NCBI GenBank assembly: GCA_964354265.1
Contig: CAYGYY010000090.1
Location: 1-7,455 of the forward strand
DNA length: 7,455 nt
Reading direction: 5' to 3'
Source of the DNA: Fen731 sp964354265
GTDB taxonomy: Bacteria; Actinomycetota; Humimicrobiia; Humimicrobiales; Humimicrobiaceae
The translations under genes were made by a program, and so were the position numbers. Within the stretch, counting starts at the first letter, position 1. Each line of letters opens with the position of its first letter. This document shows, piece after piece, positions 1-5,966 of the stretch. Under the pieces are notes generated by a model that worked only from the letters and a program-made list of their open reading frames with translations, searched no databases and was not told the DNA's origin.

Positions 1-107
1 TCGCGTATGGATTTCACTTCTGCTGCCAAGTAGTCGTCAAGCGCCATGTTTTCAGCAGCGCTCAGCGGACCGGTGTCTATTACTCTTATTTTAGAATCAA
101 CCTGCAA
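1..107 (-). CDS. Lipoate-protein ligase / octanoyltransferase family protein, N-terminal 35 residues (partial)
   Basis: Only the first 35 codons are inside the window; the rest runs off the left edge. The translation opens MQVDSKIRVIDTGPLSAAEN and continues MALDDYL. The stretch 'IDTGPLSAAENMALDDxL' is the conserved first strand and helix of the BPL/LplA/LipB cofactor-transferase fold, as found in LplA and LipM. Family members attach lipoate (ATP-dependent ligase) or transfer octanoate to a lysine of lipoyl-domain proteins in the cytosol. The start is a TTG at 107-105: an in-frame TAA lies four codons upstream, and an AGGAAG ribosome site (117-112) sits just before it. It diverges from the LipS1-like gene, which supports a lipoate role. 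Too little is present to tell ligase (LplA) from octanoyltransferase (LipM), or to see the catalytic Lys or Cys. Confidence 0.8.
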   Translation of the reverse strand, partial: MQVDSKIRVIDTGPLSAAENMALDDYLAAEVKSIR

Positions 108-123
108 ATAACTTCCTTATGTC

Positions 124-152
124 TTTAAAATTGATGCCCAATAGTGTATATT
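124..152 (+). promoter_or_regulatory. Possible sigma70-type promoter for the lipS1-lipS2 unit
   Basis: A TTTAAA hexamer (124-129, 4 of 6 to the -35 consensus) is followed after 17 nt by TATATT (147-152, 5 of 6 to the -10 consensus), in the 78-nt gap between the divergent lplA-like and lipS1-like starts. Transcription would begin near 159, which fits translation from the TTG at 186 and not from the GTG at 144. The -35 match is weak and the region is AT-rich, so this is only a candidate. Confidence 0.35.
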
Positions 153-174
153 ATTGCCAGTTTTTGTCAAAATC

Positions 175-179
175 AAGGA
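175..179 (+). promoter_or_regulatory. Ribosome binding site that sets the lipS1-like start
   Basis: AAGGA lies 6 nt before the TTG at 186. No comparable site precedes the in-frame GTG at 144, so this site decides in favour of the shorter protein. Confidence 0.6.
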
Positions 180-185
180 AAAACA

Positions 186-1235
186 TTGGAAAACAAAAAT
201 AGCCCGGAATACATCCAGACAAGTCTTGCTGCATCCATATCATTGGGTTTTGAGCATGGCAGATTCAAAGAACCTGTAAAGCTTACAGGCCTTAACCTGC
301 TTTTGACCTATGAAAATGGCTGTATAGGAAGGTGCGCCTATTGCGGTATTTCAACACCTGGTCATTTTGGCGTTAATGCGCTTCCTGAAAAGAAAACTTT
401 CATCAGGGTAAAATGGCCTGTCTATAAACTTCAGGATGTCCTTACGGCATTAAAAACGAGGCAGGCTAATTTTGAAAGAGCATGCCTGTCAATGATAACT
501 CACAGGGATGCGCTCAGTGATACTTTAAAAATAACTGAAAAGATAAAAAAGTCGTGCAGTCTCCCCATAAGCCTTCTTATATCTCCCACCCTTATCAGTT
601 CACCGGAAATACTTAAAGAGTTTAAGGGCGCTGGCGTTGAAATGGCGGGAGTGGCAGTAGATGCCTCAACCAGGGAAATATTTGAAAAATACAGGGGAAG
701 GGGAGTCAAAGGTCCTCATAAGTGGGAAAAGTACTGGGAAGTCCTGGAATGGTCAGTTGAAGTTTTTGGTAAATATAACGCAGGCATACACCTGATAGCA
801 GGCCTGGGTGAAACAGAAAAGGAAGCAGTAGATACTATTTATGATGCATATATTAAAGGCGCTAAAACACATCTCTTCTCATTTTACCCTGAAGCCTGCA
901 GCGGTCTTGAAAACCTGGACCCGCCAGAACTTCTTTCATACAGGAAAATACAGGTTGCAAGGTACCTTATAAATGAAAAAAACATGCAAATATCAAAGAT
1001 CAAATTTGATAATAATGGAAATATAGCTTCATTTGATTATGATATCAGGCAGGTCATTGATGAAGGATATGCTTTTATGACTTCAGGTTGTCCCTGCAGC
1101 AATGACAGTAGAATTTCCGCATGCAACAGGCCTTTTGCAAATGAAAGGCCCTCAGAGGTTTTCAGGAACTATCCATATATTCCATCAGAAGAGGATAAGC
1201 AGCTTATAGAAAAACAGATTTCCTGTATTATTTAA
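186..1235 (+). CDS. lipS1: Radical SAM protein, LipS1-like lipoyl synthase component (biotin-synthase-related)
   Basis: A 349-residue radical-SAM enzyme starting at TTG 186; an in-frame GTG at 144 would add 14 residues but lacks a ribosome site. Cys46, Cys50 and Cys53 form the CxxxCxxC motif (GCIGRCAYCG) for the SAM-cleaving [4Fe-4S] cluster. A 'GLGETEKE' loop in the second half is typical of biotin-synthase-like barrels. Cys302, Cys304 and Cys313 (SGCPCSNDSRISAC) are candidate ligands for the second, sulfur-donating cluster. The pair with the next gene and the divergent lipoate-ligase-like gene point to LipS1. In the characterised Thermococcus system LipS1 puts the second sulfur on a mercaptooctanoyl group after LipS2 has added the first. 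Genuine biotin synthase is less likely: no bio genes are nearby. The family call is strong; the exact LipS1 assignment is inferred from motifs and context. Confidence 0.75.
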   Translation: MENKNSPEYIQTSLAASISLGFEHGRFKEPVKLTGLNLLLTYENGCIGRCAYCGISTPGHFGVNALPEKKTFIRVKWPVYKLQDVLTALKTRQANFERACLSMITHRDALSDTLKITEKIKKSCSLPISLLISPTLISSPEILKEFKGAGVEMAGVAVDASTREIFEKYRGRGVKGPHKWEKYWEVLEWSVEVFGKYNAGIHLIAGLGETEKEAVDTIYDAYIKGAKTHLFSFYPEACSGLENLDPPELLSYRKIQVARYLINEKNMQISKIKFDNNGNIASFDYDIRQVIDEGYAFMTSGCPCSNDSRISACNRPFANERPSEVFRNYPYIPSEEDKQLIEKQISCII

Positions 1236-1263
1236 TCAAAGTGATAAAAAAAGGTATGAATAA

Positions 1264-2262
1264 ATGGTCCTATTTGCAGTCCCTGGCTCCAAGGTTTATA
1301 TAAACAGGCATTACAAAAACAACCCTAACAGCTTTTTGAATATAAGCCTTACAGGGAATAAATGCCAACTAATGTGCAGCCATTGCAAAGCTCTTTTGCT
1401 GCGGCATATGATAGATATCAGGGATTTTGAACAAGGCTGCATAAAAGATACTGAATGGAAGGATGTCGAATTAACAATTATAAAGCCTGGTCCTGGCAGA
1501 TACCTGGAATATGGTATAACTGAGAAAACCAACAGAATATTAAGAATAATTGAAAAATTCGGCAGTGACCATGTCAGGGGGTTGCTTGTAAGCGGTGGAT
1601 TTGACAGGTCCGGAAGGCTTCCCCTGGATGCAAGGAACTTTAATGAACTAAAACAGGTCAAAGAAATATTTAAAGACAGTATCAGGATTTTTTTGCACCT
1701 TGGATTTATAGAACCGGAAGAAATAGGGTATTTAAGCGCCACTGGAATTGATGGGCTGCTGGTAAATGTTTTCTCTGATATGTATACGATAGAAGAGGTT
1801 TATAACCTTAAGGGTTTTACACCAGGGATGTTTTATAAGAATCTAAAGCTGCTTAAGAAAACAGGCCTTAATATCAGCCCGCACCTTATAATCGGATTGG
1901 GCAGCAGGGGCATAGATGGAGAATTAATATCTATTGAGGAAATGGCTAAAACCCCAGTCAGCTCTGTCATTATAGCAATTGCCAAAAAGCTTTCAAAGCA
2001 GTATAAATATGAAGAGTTTAAGGTCAATTTAAAGGATATAGTCAGGCTGTATGAACATTTAAAAAAGCACATGCCCGTAACACCTGTATCATTTGGTTGC
2101 GCCAGGCCACCAGGACCTGAATATGAGGCATTAGAGATAGAACTATTAAAAAGAGGCATTGACGCAATAGCTTTTCCTTCAGAAAAAACTGTGGATTTTG
2201 CATTAAAAAATGGTATAAGTTTTGCTTTTAAAGAACAATGCTGCGCATTTCCTGGAGTCTGA
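1264..2262 (+). CDS. lipS2: Radical SAM protein, LipS2-like lipoyl synthase component (COG1856-like)
   Basis: A 332-residue radical-SAM protein. The first cluster motif is Cys34, Cys38 and Cys41 in 'SLTGNKCQLMCSHCKALLL'. The 'isltG..C...C.HCka..l..M' context matches the 'uncharacterized homolog of biotin synthase' family that includes LipS2. Conserved features further on are 'LLVSGGFDRSGRLPL' (about residues 108-122), 'LIIGLGSRG', and 'FGCARPPGP' with Cys279. Cys326-Cys327 lie near the C-terminus; Cys279 and one of these are candidates for second-cluster ligands. In the known system LipS2 inserts the first sulfur into a protein-bound octanoyl chain. The ATG at 1264 has AAGG 9 nt upstream. The gene follows lipS1 by 28 nt, so the two are almost certainly co-transcribed. 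The LipS2 role rests on family resemblance and the pairing. Confidence 0.75.
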   Translation: MVLFAVPGSKVYINRHYKNNPNSFLNISLTGNKCQLMCSHCKALLLRHMIDIRDFEQGCIKDTEWKDVELTIIKPGPGRYLEYGITEKTNRILRIIEKFGSDHVRGLLVSGGFDRSGRLPLDARNFNELKQVKEIFKDSIRIFLHLGFIEPEEIGYLSATGIDGLLVNVFSDMYTIEEVYNLKGFTPGMFYKNLKLLKKTGLNISPHLIIGLGSRGIDGELISIEEMAKTPVSSVIIAIAKKLSKQYKYEEFKVNLKDIVRLYEHLKKHMPVTPVSFGCARPPGPEYEALEIELLKRGIDAIAFPSEKTVDFALKNGISFAFKEQCCAFPGV

Positions 2263-2313
2263 TATAGTAACTGTTCATGGTCAACAATAAATACTATTAT
2301 TAAGAATATATAA

Positions 2314-2318
2314 AGGGG
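2314..2318 (+). promoter_or_regulatory. Strong ribosome binding site before a 10-codon ORF
   Basis: AGGGG within AAAGGGG sits 6 nt before the ATG at 2325. It is far better than anything directly before the epimerase-like ATG at 2362, where only 'AAGTAAAAAC' precedes the start. Ribosomes probably load here and reach the larger gene by reinitiation. Confidence 0.5.
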
Positions 2319-2324
2319 TTTAAG

Positions 2325-2357
2325 ATGGAATACAGCTTCAGGGTAATATTTAAGTAA
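2325..2357 (+). CDS. 10-residue leader ORF, probably for translational coupling
   Basis: ATG to TAA encodes MEYSFRVIFK. It has an excellent ribosome site and ends 4 nt before the ATG of the epimerase-like gene, in a different frame (offset 37 nt). The peptide has no recognised motif and no run of one amino acid, so attenuation by a specific amino acid is not supported. The simplest reading is a leader whose termination feeds ribosomes into the next start. Alternatives are a chance ORF, or a once-longer N-terminus cut off by a frameshift. The downstream protein begins properly with its first barrel strand (MLLGVSTVLF), which argues against the frameshift idea. Confidence 0.35.
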   Translation: MEYSFRVIFK

Positions 2358-2361
2358 AAAC

Positions 2362-3198
2362 ATGCTTCTTGGGGTCAGCACAGTATTATTTGAAGGATTT
2401 GGTAATATTTTTTTTAAGGATATTGAATCTGTAAAAAGAGCAGGTTTTGATTTTCTTGAGATATCGCCATATCACATAGTCACGCCTGAAGCTGAAAAGT
2501 TTATTAAAAGCCTTGATATGAAAATATTCTCAATGCATGCTGATTACTTAAATACGGATGCTTCAAGCCCCGATGACGCATTAAGGTTAAAAACATTAAG
2601 AATTTTTAAGGAGAACCTGGAGAATGCAAGAAAAATAGGTGCTGAAATAGTAGTGATGCATCCAGGGAAATGGTCTCCTGATATTATTTTAAAGGATGCA
2701 AGCTTACAAAGGTGTATTGACACTTTTTCTGAAATCGCTGCATTTGCATTTAAGATTGGTGTAAAAATTGCAATAGAAAACCTTCCTCCGGGATTTATCT
2801 GTGATAATGTCGAGGATCTTTACAGGATATTGCATGGTATAAGAAGAAATACAGGCAATAATGGCATTGCTGGCATATGTCTTGATACCGGACATGCAAA
2901 TATAAGTAATAATCTTGAAATGTATATCCGTCAGTTCGGCAAAGATATTTTTTCAATGCATATCCATGACAATCATGGGGATACCGGCAGTAATAAAACA
3001 TTTGCTGAGGACGACACGCATATTATGCCAGGTTATGGAAATGTGAACTGGAAGAATTTCTTTAAAAATATTGTACAAATAGAATATGATAATGCATTTA
3101 TTTTTGAATTAATGCGTGACAATAATTATGAAAAAGATATATTTAAAGTTCTATCTGGCATAAAGGAGTTTATAAAGTACCATGAAATTATATCATGA
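2362..3198 (+). CDS. Sugar phosphate isomerase/epimerase-like TIM-barrel protein (AP endonuclease 2 family)
   Basis: A 278-residue protein with the xylose-isomerase-like TIM-barrel pattern. Strand 1 is MLLGVSTVLF. Metal-site motifs follow in the expected order: 'FSMHADY' (His59), 'VVMHPGKW' (His100), 'IAIENLPP' (Glu139), 'CLDTGHAN' (Asp175, His178), 'MHIHDNHG' (His200, His202), 'DDTHIMPGYGNVNW' (Asp218, His220) and 'FIFELM' (Glu249). All acidic and His ligands are present, so it should be an active divalent-metal enzyme. The family covers sugar epimerases, isomerases and endonuclease IV, and the substrate cannot be read from the sequence. The start codon has a weak ribosome site and probably depends on the short ORF just upstream. 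The gap to lipS2 is 99 nt, so it may share that transcript. Its last 17 nt overlap the start of the DUF89 remnant, which suggests the two once worked as a coupled pair. Confidence 0.85.
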   Translation: MLLGVSTVLFEGFGNIFFKDIESVKRAGFDFLEISPYHIVTPEAEKFIKSLDMKIFSMHADYLNTDASSPDDALRLKTLRIFKENLENARKIGAEIVVMHPGKWSPDIILKDASLQRCIDTFSEIAAFAFKIGVKIAIENLPPGFICDNVEDLYRILHGIRRNTGNNGIAGICLDTGHANISNNLEMYIRQFGKDIFSMHIHDNHGDTGSNKTFAEDDTHIMPGYGNVNWKNFFKNIVQIEYDNAFIFELMRDNNYEKDIFKVLSGIKEFIKYHEIIS

Positions 3199-3390
3199 AT
3201 GTATTCCATGCCACATACACCAGGGGCAGGGCAACCTGGAGGCTTTTATAGATGAGCAAAAGAACATATTTTTTTACTTAAGATAAAATGCGGAGTAATT
3301 GCCAGGATACTAAACCATAAGCATAATGTCGACGAAATAGTAATCGAAACTAAAAGTTGGAATCTAAATTGTAAATTGAAAAATGCCTGA
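3182..3390 (+). pseudogene. DUF89-family (ARMT1-like damage-control phosphatase) pseudogene, internally deleted and frameshifted
   Basis: From ATG 3182 the frame reads MKLYHECIPCHIHQ, the N-terminal pattern of DUF89 proteins (MKxxxECxxC). It then jumps straight to GQGNLEAFIDEQKNIFF, which matches the C-terminal 'KGQGNxExLxE...IFFLL' motif of the family. The frame stops at TAA 3284-3286, just after a run of seven T (3269-3275). One added T would restore FFLLKIKCGVIARIL and an open frame to TGA 3388, matching the family's 'IFFLLKAKCPxxA' end. Even then the product would be about 69 residues against about 280-300 for the family, with the central metal-binding part (the DN motif) gone. It is therefore a dead gene. 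Intact relatives are metal-dependent phosphatases acting on phosphometabolites. The 17-nt overlap with the epimerase-like gene preserves the old operon arrangement. Confidence 0.7.
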
Positions 3391-3397
3391 CTATAAT
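3369..3397 (+). promoter_or_regulatory. Sigma70-type promoter for the phosphoesterase-rhodanese-znuACB unit
   Basis: TTGTAA (3369-3374, 4 of 6 to the -35 consensus), a 17-nt spacer, then a perfect TATAAT (3392-3397). The predicted start of transcription is near 3404, about 35 nt before the phosphoesterase ATG. It lies in the tail of the DUF89 pseudogene, so it may have arisen or become exposed as that gene decayed. I see no convincing Zur- or MntR-like palindrome next to it. Confidence 0.5.
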
Positions 3398-3438
3398 AAA
3401 CATAAGAATTTCAATGAATTACTATAAAGGAGTTTTCA

Positions 3439-3933
3439 ATGAAAATCGGGGTAATATCAGATACACATGACGATGGGGTTAATTTAAAAAAAATCATAAG
3501 GATTTTTAAAAATGAAAAGATAGAGGAAGTATTTCATTTGGGTGATTATGTATCGCCCCCGCTGGTAAAATTGCTAAAGGATTTCAGGTTGACGGGCATA
3601 TTCGGAAATTGCGACGGGGACAGGACGGGTCTATCTGATGCTTTCGGTGAAATAGGGGGAAAATTGCTTGGTAATTTTGGAAATCTGGAAATCGATGGTT
3701 TGAGGATTGCTCTTTATCATGGGGAGTTCCGTCAAATCTCGGAAGCGCTTGCCAGGAGCGGTAACTACGATATTGTCTTGTGCGGACATCTGCATAAGTC
3801 CGAAAAAACTAAATTTGAAAAAGCCCTGCTTCTCAGCCCGGGTTCGCCACACGACTACCTGACCAGAGAGAGCAGTCCGACTTTTGGTATCTTTGACTCT
3901 TACAGCAGGGATTTTGAAATATTAAGCATATAA
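3439..3933 (+). CDS. Metallophosphoesterase, MJ0936/YfcE type
   Basis: A 164-residue calcineurin-like phosphoesterase of the small single-domain type. All metal motifs are present in order: 'ISDTHDD' (Asp8, His10), 'HLGDYV' (Asp36), 'GIFGNCDGD' (Asn57), 'ALYHGE' (His94) and 'CGHLHKSE' (His117, His119). 'LLSPGSP' closes the fold. It should bind two divalent metals, often Mn or Ni, and hydrolyse phosphodiesters. The length is normal for the YfcE/MJ0936 group; the physiological substrate is unknown. The ATG has a perfect AAGGAG site (3427-3432) at 6 nt. It is the first gene after the promoter at 3369-3397 and is followed after 31 nt by the rhodanese gene, so it probably shares a transcript with the metal importer. 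That would be consistent with a metal-dependent enzyme but does not prove a functional link. Confidence 0.9.
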   Translation: MKIGVISDTHDDGVNLKKIIRIFKNEKIEEVFHLGDYVSPPLVKLLKDFRLTGIFGNCDGDRTGLSDAFGEIGGKLLGNFGNLEIDGLRIALYHGEFRQISEALARSGNYDIVLCGHLHKSEKTKFEKALLLSPGSPHDYLTRESSPTFGIFDSYSRDFEILSI

Positions 3934-3964
3934 AATTGTTTATTAATAAAGGAGGAAAAATACA

Positions 3965-4288
3965 GTGGTTTTTGATATTGATGGAAAAACATTGAAGGAA
4001 TGGATAGACGCAGGAAAAAGTATTTCAATTATCGATGCAAGGGATCCTGCGGATTTTGAGAAAGGTCATATAGAAAATGCAGTCTCCCTGCTTAATGCAG
4101 AAGTTGAAAATAAGGCATCAAAACTCCTTAAAAAGGATGCTGAAATAGTGGTATACAGCAATGATTATAAGTGTCCCGCAAGCGGGCTCGTTGCAGAAAA
4201 GCTGGACAGGATGGGTTATGGACCTGTTTATAATTATAATCCAAGTTACACCGACTGGATAAATCTTGGAAATCCAGTTGTGAAATGA
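3965..4288 (+). CDS. Rhodanese-domain protein with Ser at the usual catalytic Cys
   Basis: A 107-residue single rhodanese domain. It starts at GTG 3965, 9 nt after a strong AAAGGAGG (3948-3955). The fold signatures are clear: 'ISIIDARDPADFEKGHIENAV' (CH2A-type motif 'D.R...F..GHI..A', about residues 20-40) and 'IVVYSNDYKCPAS' followed by the helix GLVAEKLDRMGY. In active rhodaneses the strand ends 'VxYC'; here the Cys is Ser65. A second Cys, Cys70, lies five residues on and corresponds to the second Cys in 'YCxxxxC' members. Classical sulfurtransferase activity is therefore doubtful: the protein may be a binding or regulatory domain, or may use Cys70. It stops 7 nt before the znuA-like ATG, so the importer binding protein is probably translated from the same message by coupling. 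Confidence 0.85.
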   Translation: MVFDIDGKTLKEWIDAGKSISIIDARDPADFEKGHIENAVSLLNAEVENKASKLLKKDAEIVVYSNDYKCPASGLVAEKLDRMGYGPVYNYNPSYTDWINLGNPVVK

Positions 4289-4295
4289 GCATATA

Positions 4296-5216
4296 ATGCC
4301 GGTAAATAAGATTATTTTAATCTTTTTAATCTTTTTACTTATAATAGTTTCTACATCGTGCTACAAAAACCAGGGAAACCCGGATGAGGCTGCTGTTCCC
4401 GGAACTGATATTAATGGCCTGGATATAGCAACAAGTATAGTGCCAGTAGGGGAATTCATAAAAAAGATCGGGGGGGATAAGGTAAATGTGACAGTAATGG
4501 TCCCTCCGGGGGTTGACCCTCACACCTATGAACCGGCACCAAGGCAGCTCGAGTCTCTAAGCGGTTCTCATGCATACGTAATGCTTGGTTCAGGTCTTGG
4601 CTTTGAACTTGCATGGATGGATAAGATAATGTCTGTAAACAGCGACATATATATTATAGATTGTTCAGAAGGCATAGAGCTTTTAAAAAGCGAACATGCA
4701 GAAGACGGCATGGGTGAAAATAATGAAACAGGACCCGACCCGCATATCTGGCTTTCGCCAAATAACGTAAAGGTTATTTCCAAAAATATATACGAAGGTC
4801 TTAAGAAGATAGACAGTATTAACGAAAAGTATTACAGCCAGAACCTGGCTTATTTCTTGCTTGAACTGGACAGTCTTGATGAAAAAATCAGGGAATCCCT
4901 GGTTAATAAGAATAATAAAAAATTCATTGTCTATCACCCAGCATGGTCATATTTTGCAAAAGATTATGGGCTGGAGCAGATACCTGTTGAGAAAGAAGGC
5001 AAAGAACCAACGGCACGTGCGCTTAAAAACCTGATAAACACTGCAAGAGAGAATAACATAAAAGTCATATTTGCATCCCCCCAGTTCAATCCTAAAAGCG
5101 CTGAAGTCATTGCATCAGGAATAGGGGGTACAGTAGTTTTTATAGATCCACTTGGCGCTGATTACGTAAAAAACATGGAAGCTATATTAGAGTCTTTTAA
5201 AAAATATCTGCAATGA
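4296..5216 (+). CDS. znuA: Zinc-type metal ABC transporter substrate-binding lipoprotein (ZnuA family)
   Basis: A 306-residue extracytoplasmic metal-binding protein of the cluster A-I (ZnuA/TroA) family. Residues 1-22 form a charged start, a hydrophobic run and 'IVSTSC', a slightly irregular lipobox with Cys22 as the likely lipidated residue. Ligands are His76 (GVDPHTYEP), His150 (DPHIWLSP), His214 (VYHPAWSYF) and Asp284 (FIDPLGADY). His at the third position is usual for zinc or TroA-type proteins, while manganese proteins usually have Glu, so zinc is the favoured substrate. The loop before His150 (about residues 130-148) is acidic with one His, not the long His-rich loop of some ZnuA proteins. 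No good ribosome site precedes the ATG; coupling to the rhodanese stop 7 nt upstream is likely. It overlaps the ATPase gene by 4 nt (ATGA). Confidence 0.9.
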   Translation: MPVNKIILIFLIFLLIIVSTSCYKNQGNPDEAAVPGTDINGLDIATSIVPVGEFIKKIGGDKVNVTVMVPPGVDPHTYEPAPRQLESLSGSHAYVMLGSGLGFELAWMDKIMSVNSDIYIIDCSEGIELLKSEHAEDGMGENNETGPDPHIWLSPNNVKVISKNIYEGLKKIDSINEKYYSQNLAYFLLELDSLDEKIRESLVNKNNKKFIVYHPAWSYFAKDYGLEQIPVEKEGKEPTARALKNLINTARENNIKVIFASPQFNPKSAEVIASGIGGTVVFIDPLGADYVKNMEAILESFKKYLQ

Positions 5217-5965
5217 ACCGTGAAATCATAAAATTTGAAAAAGTATATTTCAGTTATGCTGAATCTATGGTCCTTGAGGATATAAACCTGGCCATATTTG
5301 AAAAGGATCTTATTGCAGTCATTGGTCCAAACGGAGGCGGCAAGACAACACTGATAAAATTGATGCTCGGCCTTATTAAACCTTCAACTGGAAGTATAAA
5401 GTTATTTGGAGACACACCAGAAAAAAAAAGGAATTCAGTAGGTTATCTGCCACAGACAAATTCCATAGATCTTACTTTCCCTTTAAGCGTTTATGAGGCA
5501 GTGCTGATGGGAATATATAATGGCCCAGGCAGAAGGTATTCCAAAGAAGACTATCTTGCTGTTGAATTGGCTCTTGAAACTACAGGAATAAAAAACCTGA
5601 GCAACAGGCACATAAGCATGCTTTCTGGTGGCCAGACTCAAAGAATGCTGATTGCAAGAGCCCTGGTTAAAAATCCCGGCATACTATTGCTTGACGAACC
5701 CATGTCCGGCGTGGACCCCGAAATGCAGGCAGCATTTTACGACCTTCTAATCAAGCTTAATAAGGGGATGGCAATTGTATTTGTCACCCATGATATAAGT
5801 GTTATTTCTGCTTATTTCGAAAAAGTGATCTGCCTTAACCGTAAACTTTATTATCATGGACCAAAAGAAGGAAGCCTCGGTAAACTTGAAGAGACATATG
5901 GATGTCCGGTGGAGCTTCTTGCACACGGCATACCACACAGGGTTTTAAAGGAGCACCTGTTTTAA
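5213..5965 (+). CDS. znuC: Metal ABC transporter ATP-binding protein (ZnuC family)
   Basis: A 250-residue ABC ATPase, complete and apparently active. Walker A is GPNGGGKTT (38-46), the Q-loop is Gln81 in 'YLPQTN', the signature is LSGGQTQR (137-144), Walker B is ILLLDEP (157-163), the D-loop is 'SGVD' and the switch His is His193 in 'VTHD'. The C-terminal 'CPVELLAHGIPHRVL' (231-245) is typical of metal-ion ABC ATPases of the ZnuC/MntB-type branch and helps separate it from other importers. It would power metal import on the inner face of the membrane together with the permease that follows. Its ATG overlaps the stop of the binding-protein gene (ATGA), which indicates tight translational coupling, and its stop is 1 nt before the permease ATG. 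Confidence 0.92.
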   Translation: MNREIIKFEKVYFSYAESMVLEDINLAIFEKDLIAVIGPNGGGKTTLIKLMLGLIKPSTGSIKLFGDTPEKKRNSVGYLPQTNSIDLTFPLSVYEAVLMGIYNGPGRRYSKEDYLAVELALETTGIKNLSNRHISMLSGGQTQRMLIARALVKNPGILLLDEPMSGVDPEMQAAFYDLLIKLNKGMAIVFVTHDISVISAYFEKVICLNRKLYYHGPKEGSLGKLEETYGCPVELLAHGIPHRVLKEHLF

Positions 5966-5966
5966 A

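Noticed and set aside
144..185. In-frame extension of the LipS1-like protein from GTG 144
   Set aside because: No ribosome site precedes it, and the candidate -10 box overlaps its first codons; TTG 186 has AAGGA at 6 nt.
186..1235. Biotin synthase (BioB) as the identity of the first radical-SAM gene
   Set aside because: The C-terminal CxCx8C, the paired second radical-SAM gene and the lipoate-ligase-like neighbour fit LipS1 better, and no biotin genes are near.
1311..1742. 143-codon minus-strand open frame
   Set aside because: It is entirely antisense to the well-supported LipS2-like gene and has no family signature.
2272..2300. Promoter-like TGTTCA-17-TATTAT before the epimerase-like gene
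   Set aside because: The -35 match is poor and such -10 boxes are expected by chance in this AT-rich gap; read-through from lipS2 is as likely.
1833..2381. 182-codon minus-strand open frame
   Set aside because: It lies opposite lipS2 and the start of the epimerase-like gene, has no recognisable motifs, and reads as a shadow of the plus-strand genes.
3403..3420. Short AATT...AATT inverted repeat near the znu promoter as a metal-regulator operator
   Set aside because: The arms are only 4 bp in AT-rich sequence and do not resemble a Zur or MntR box.
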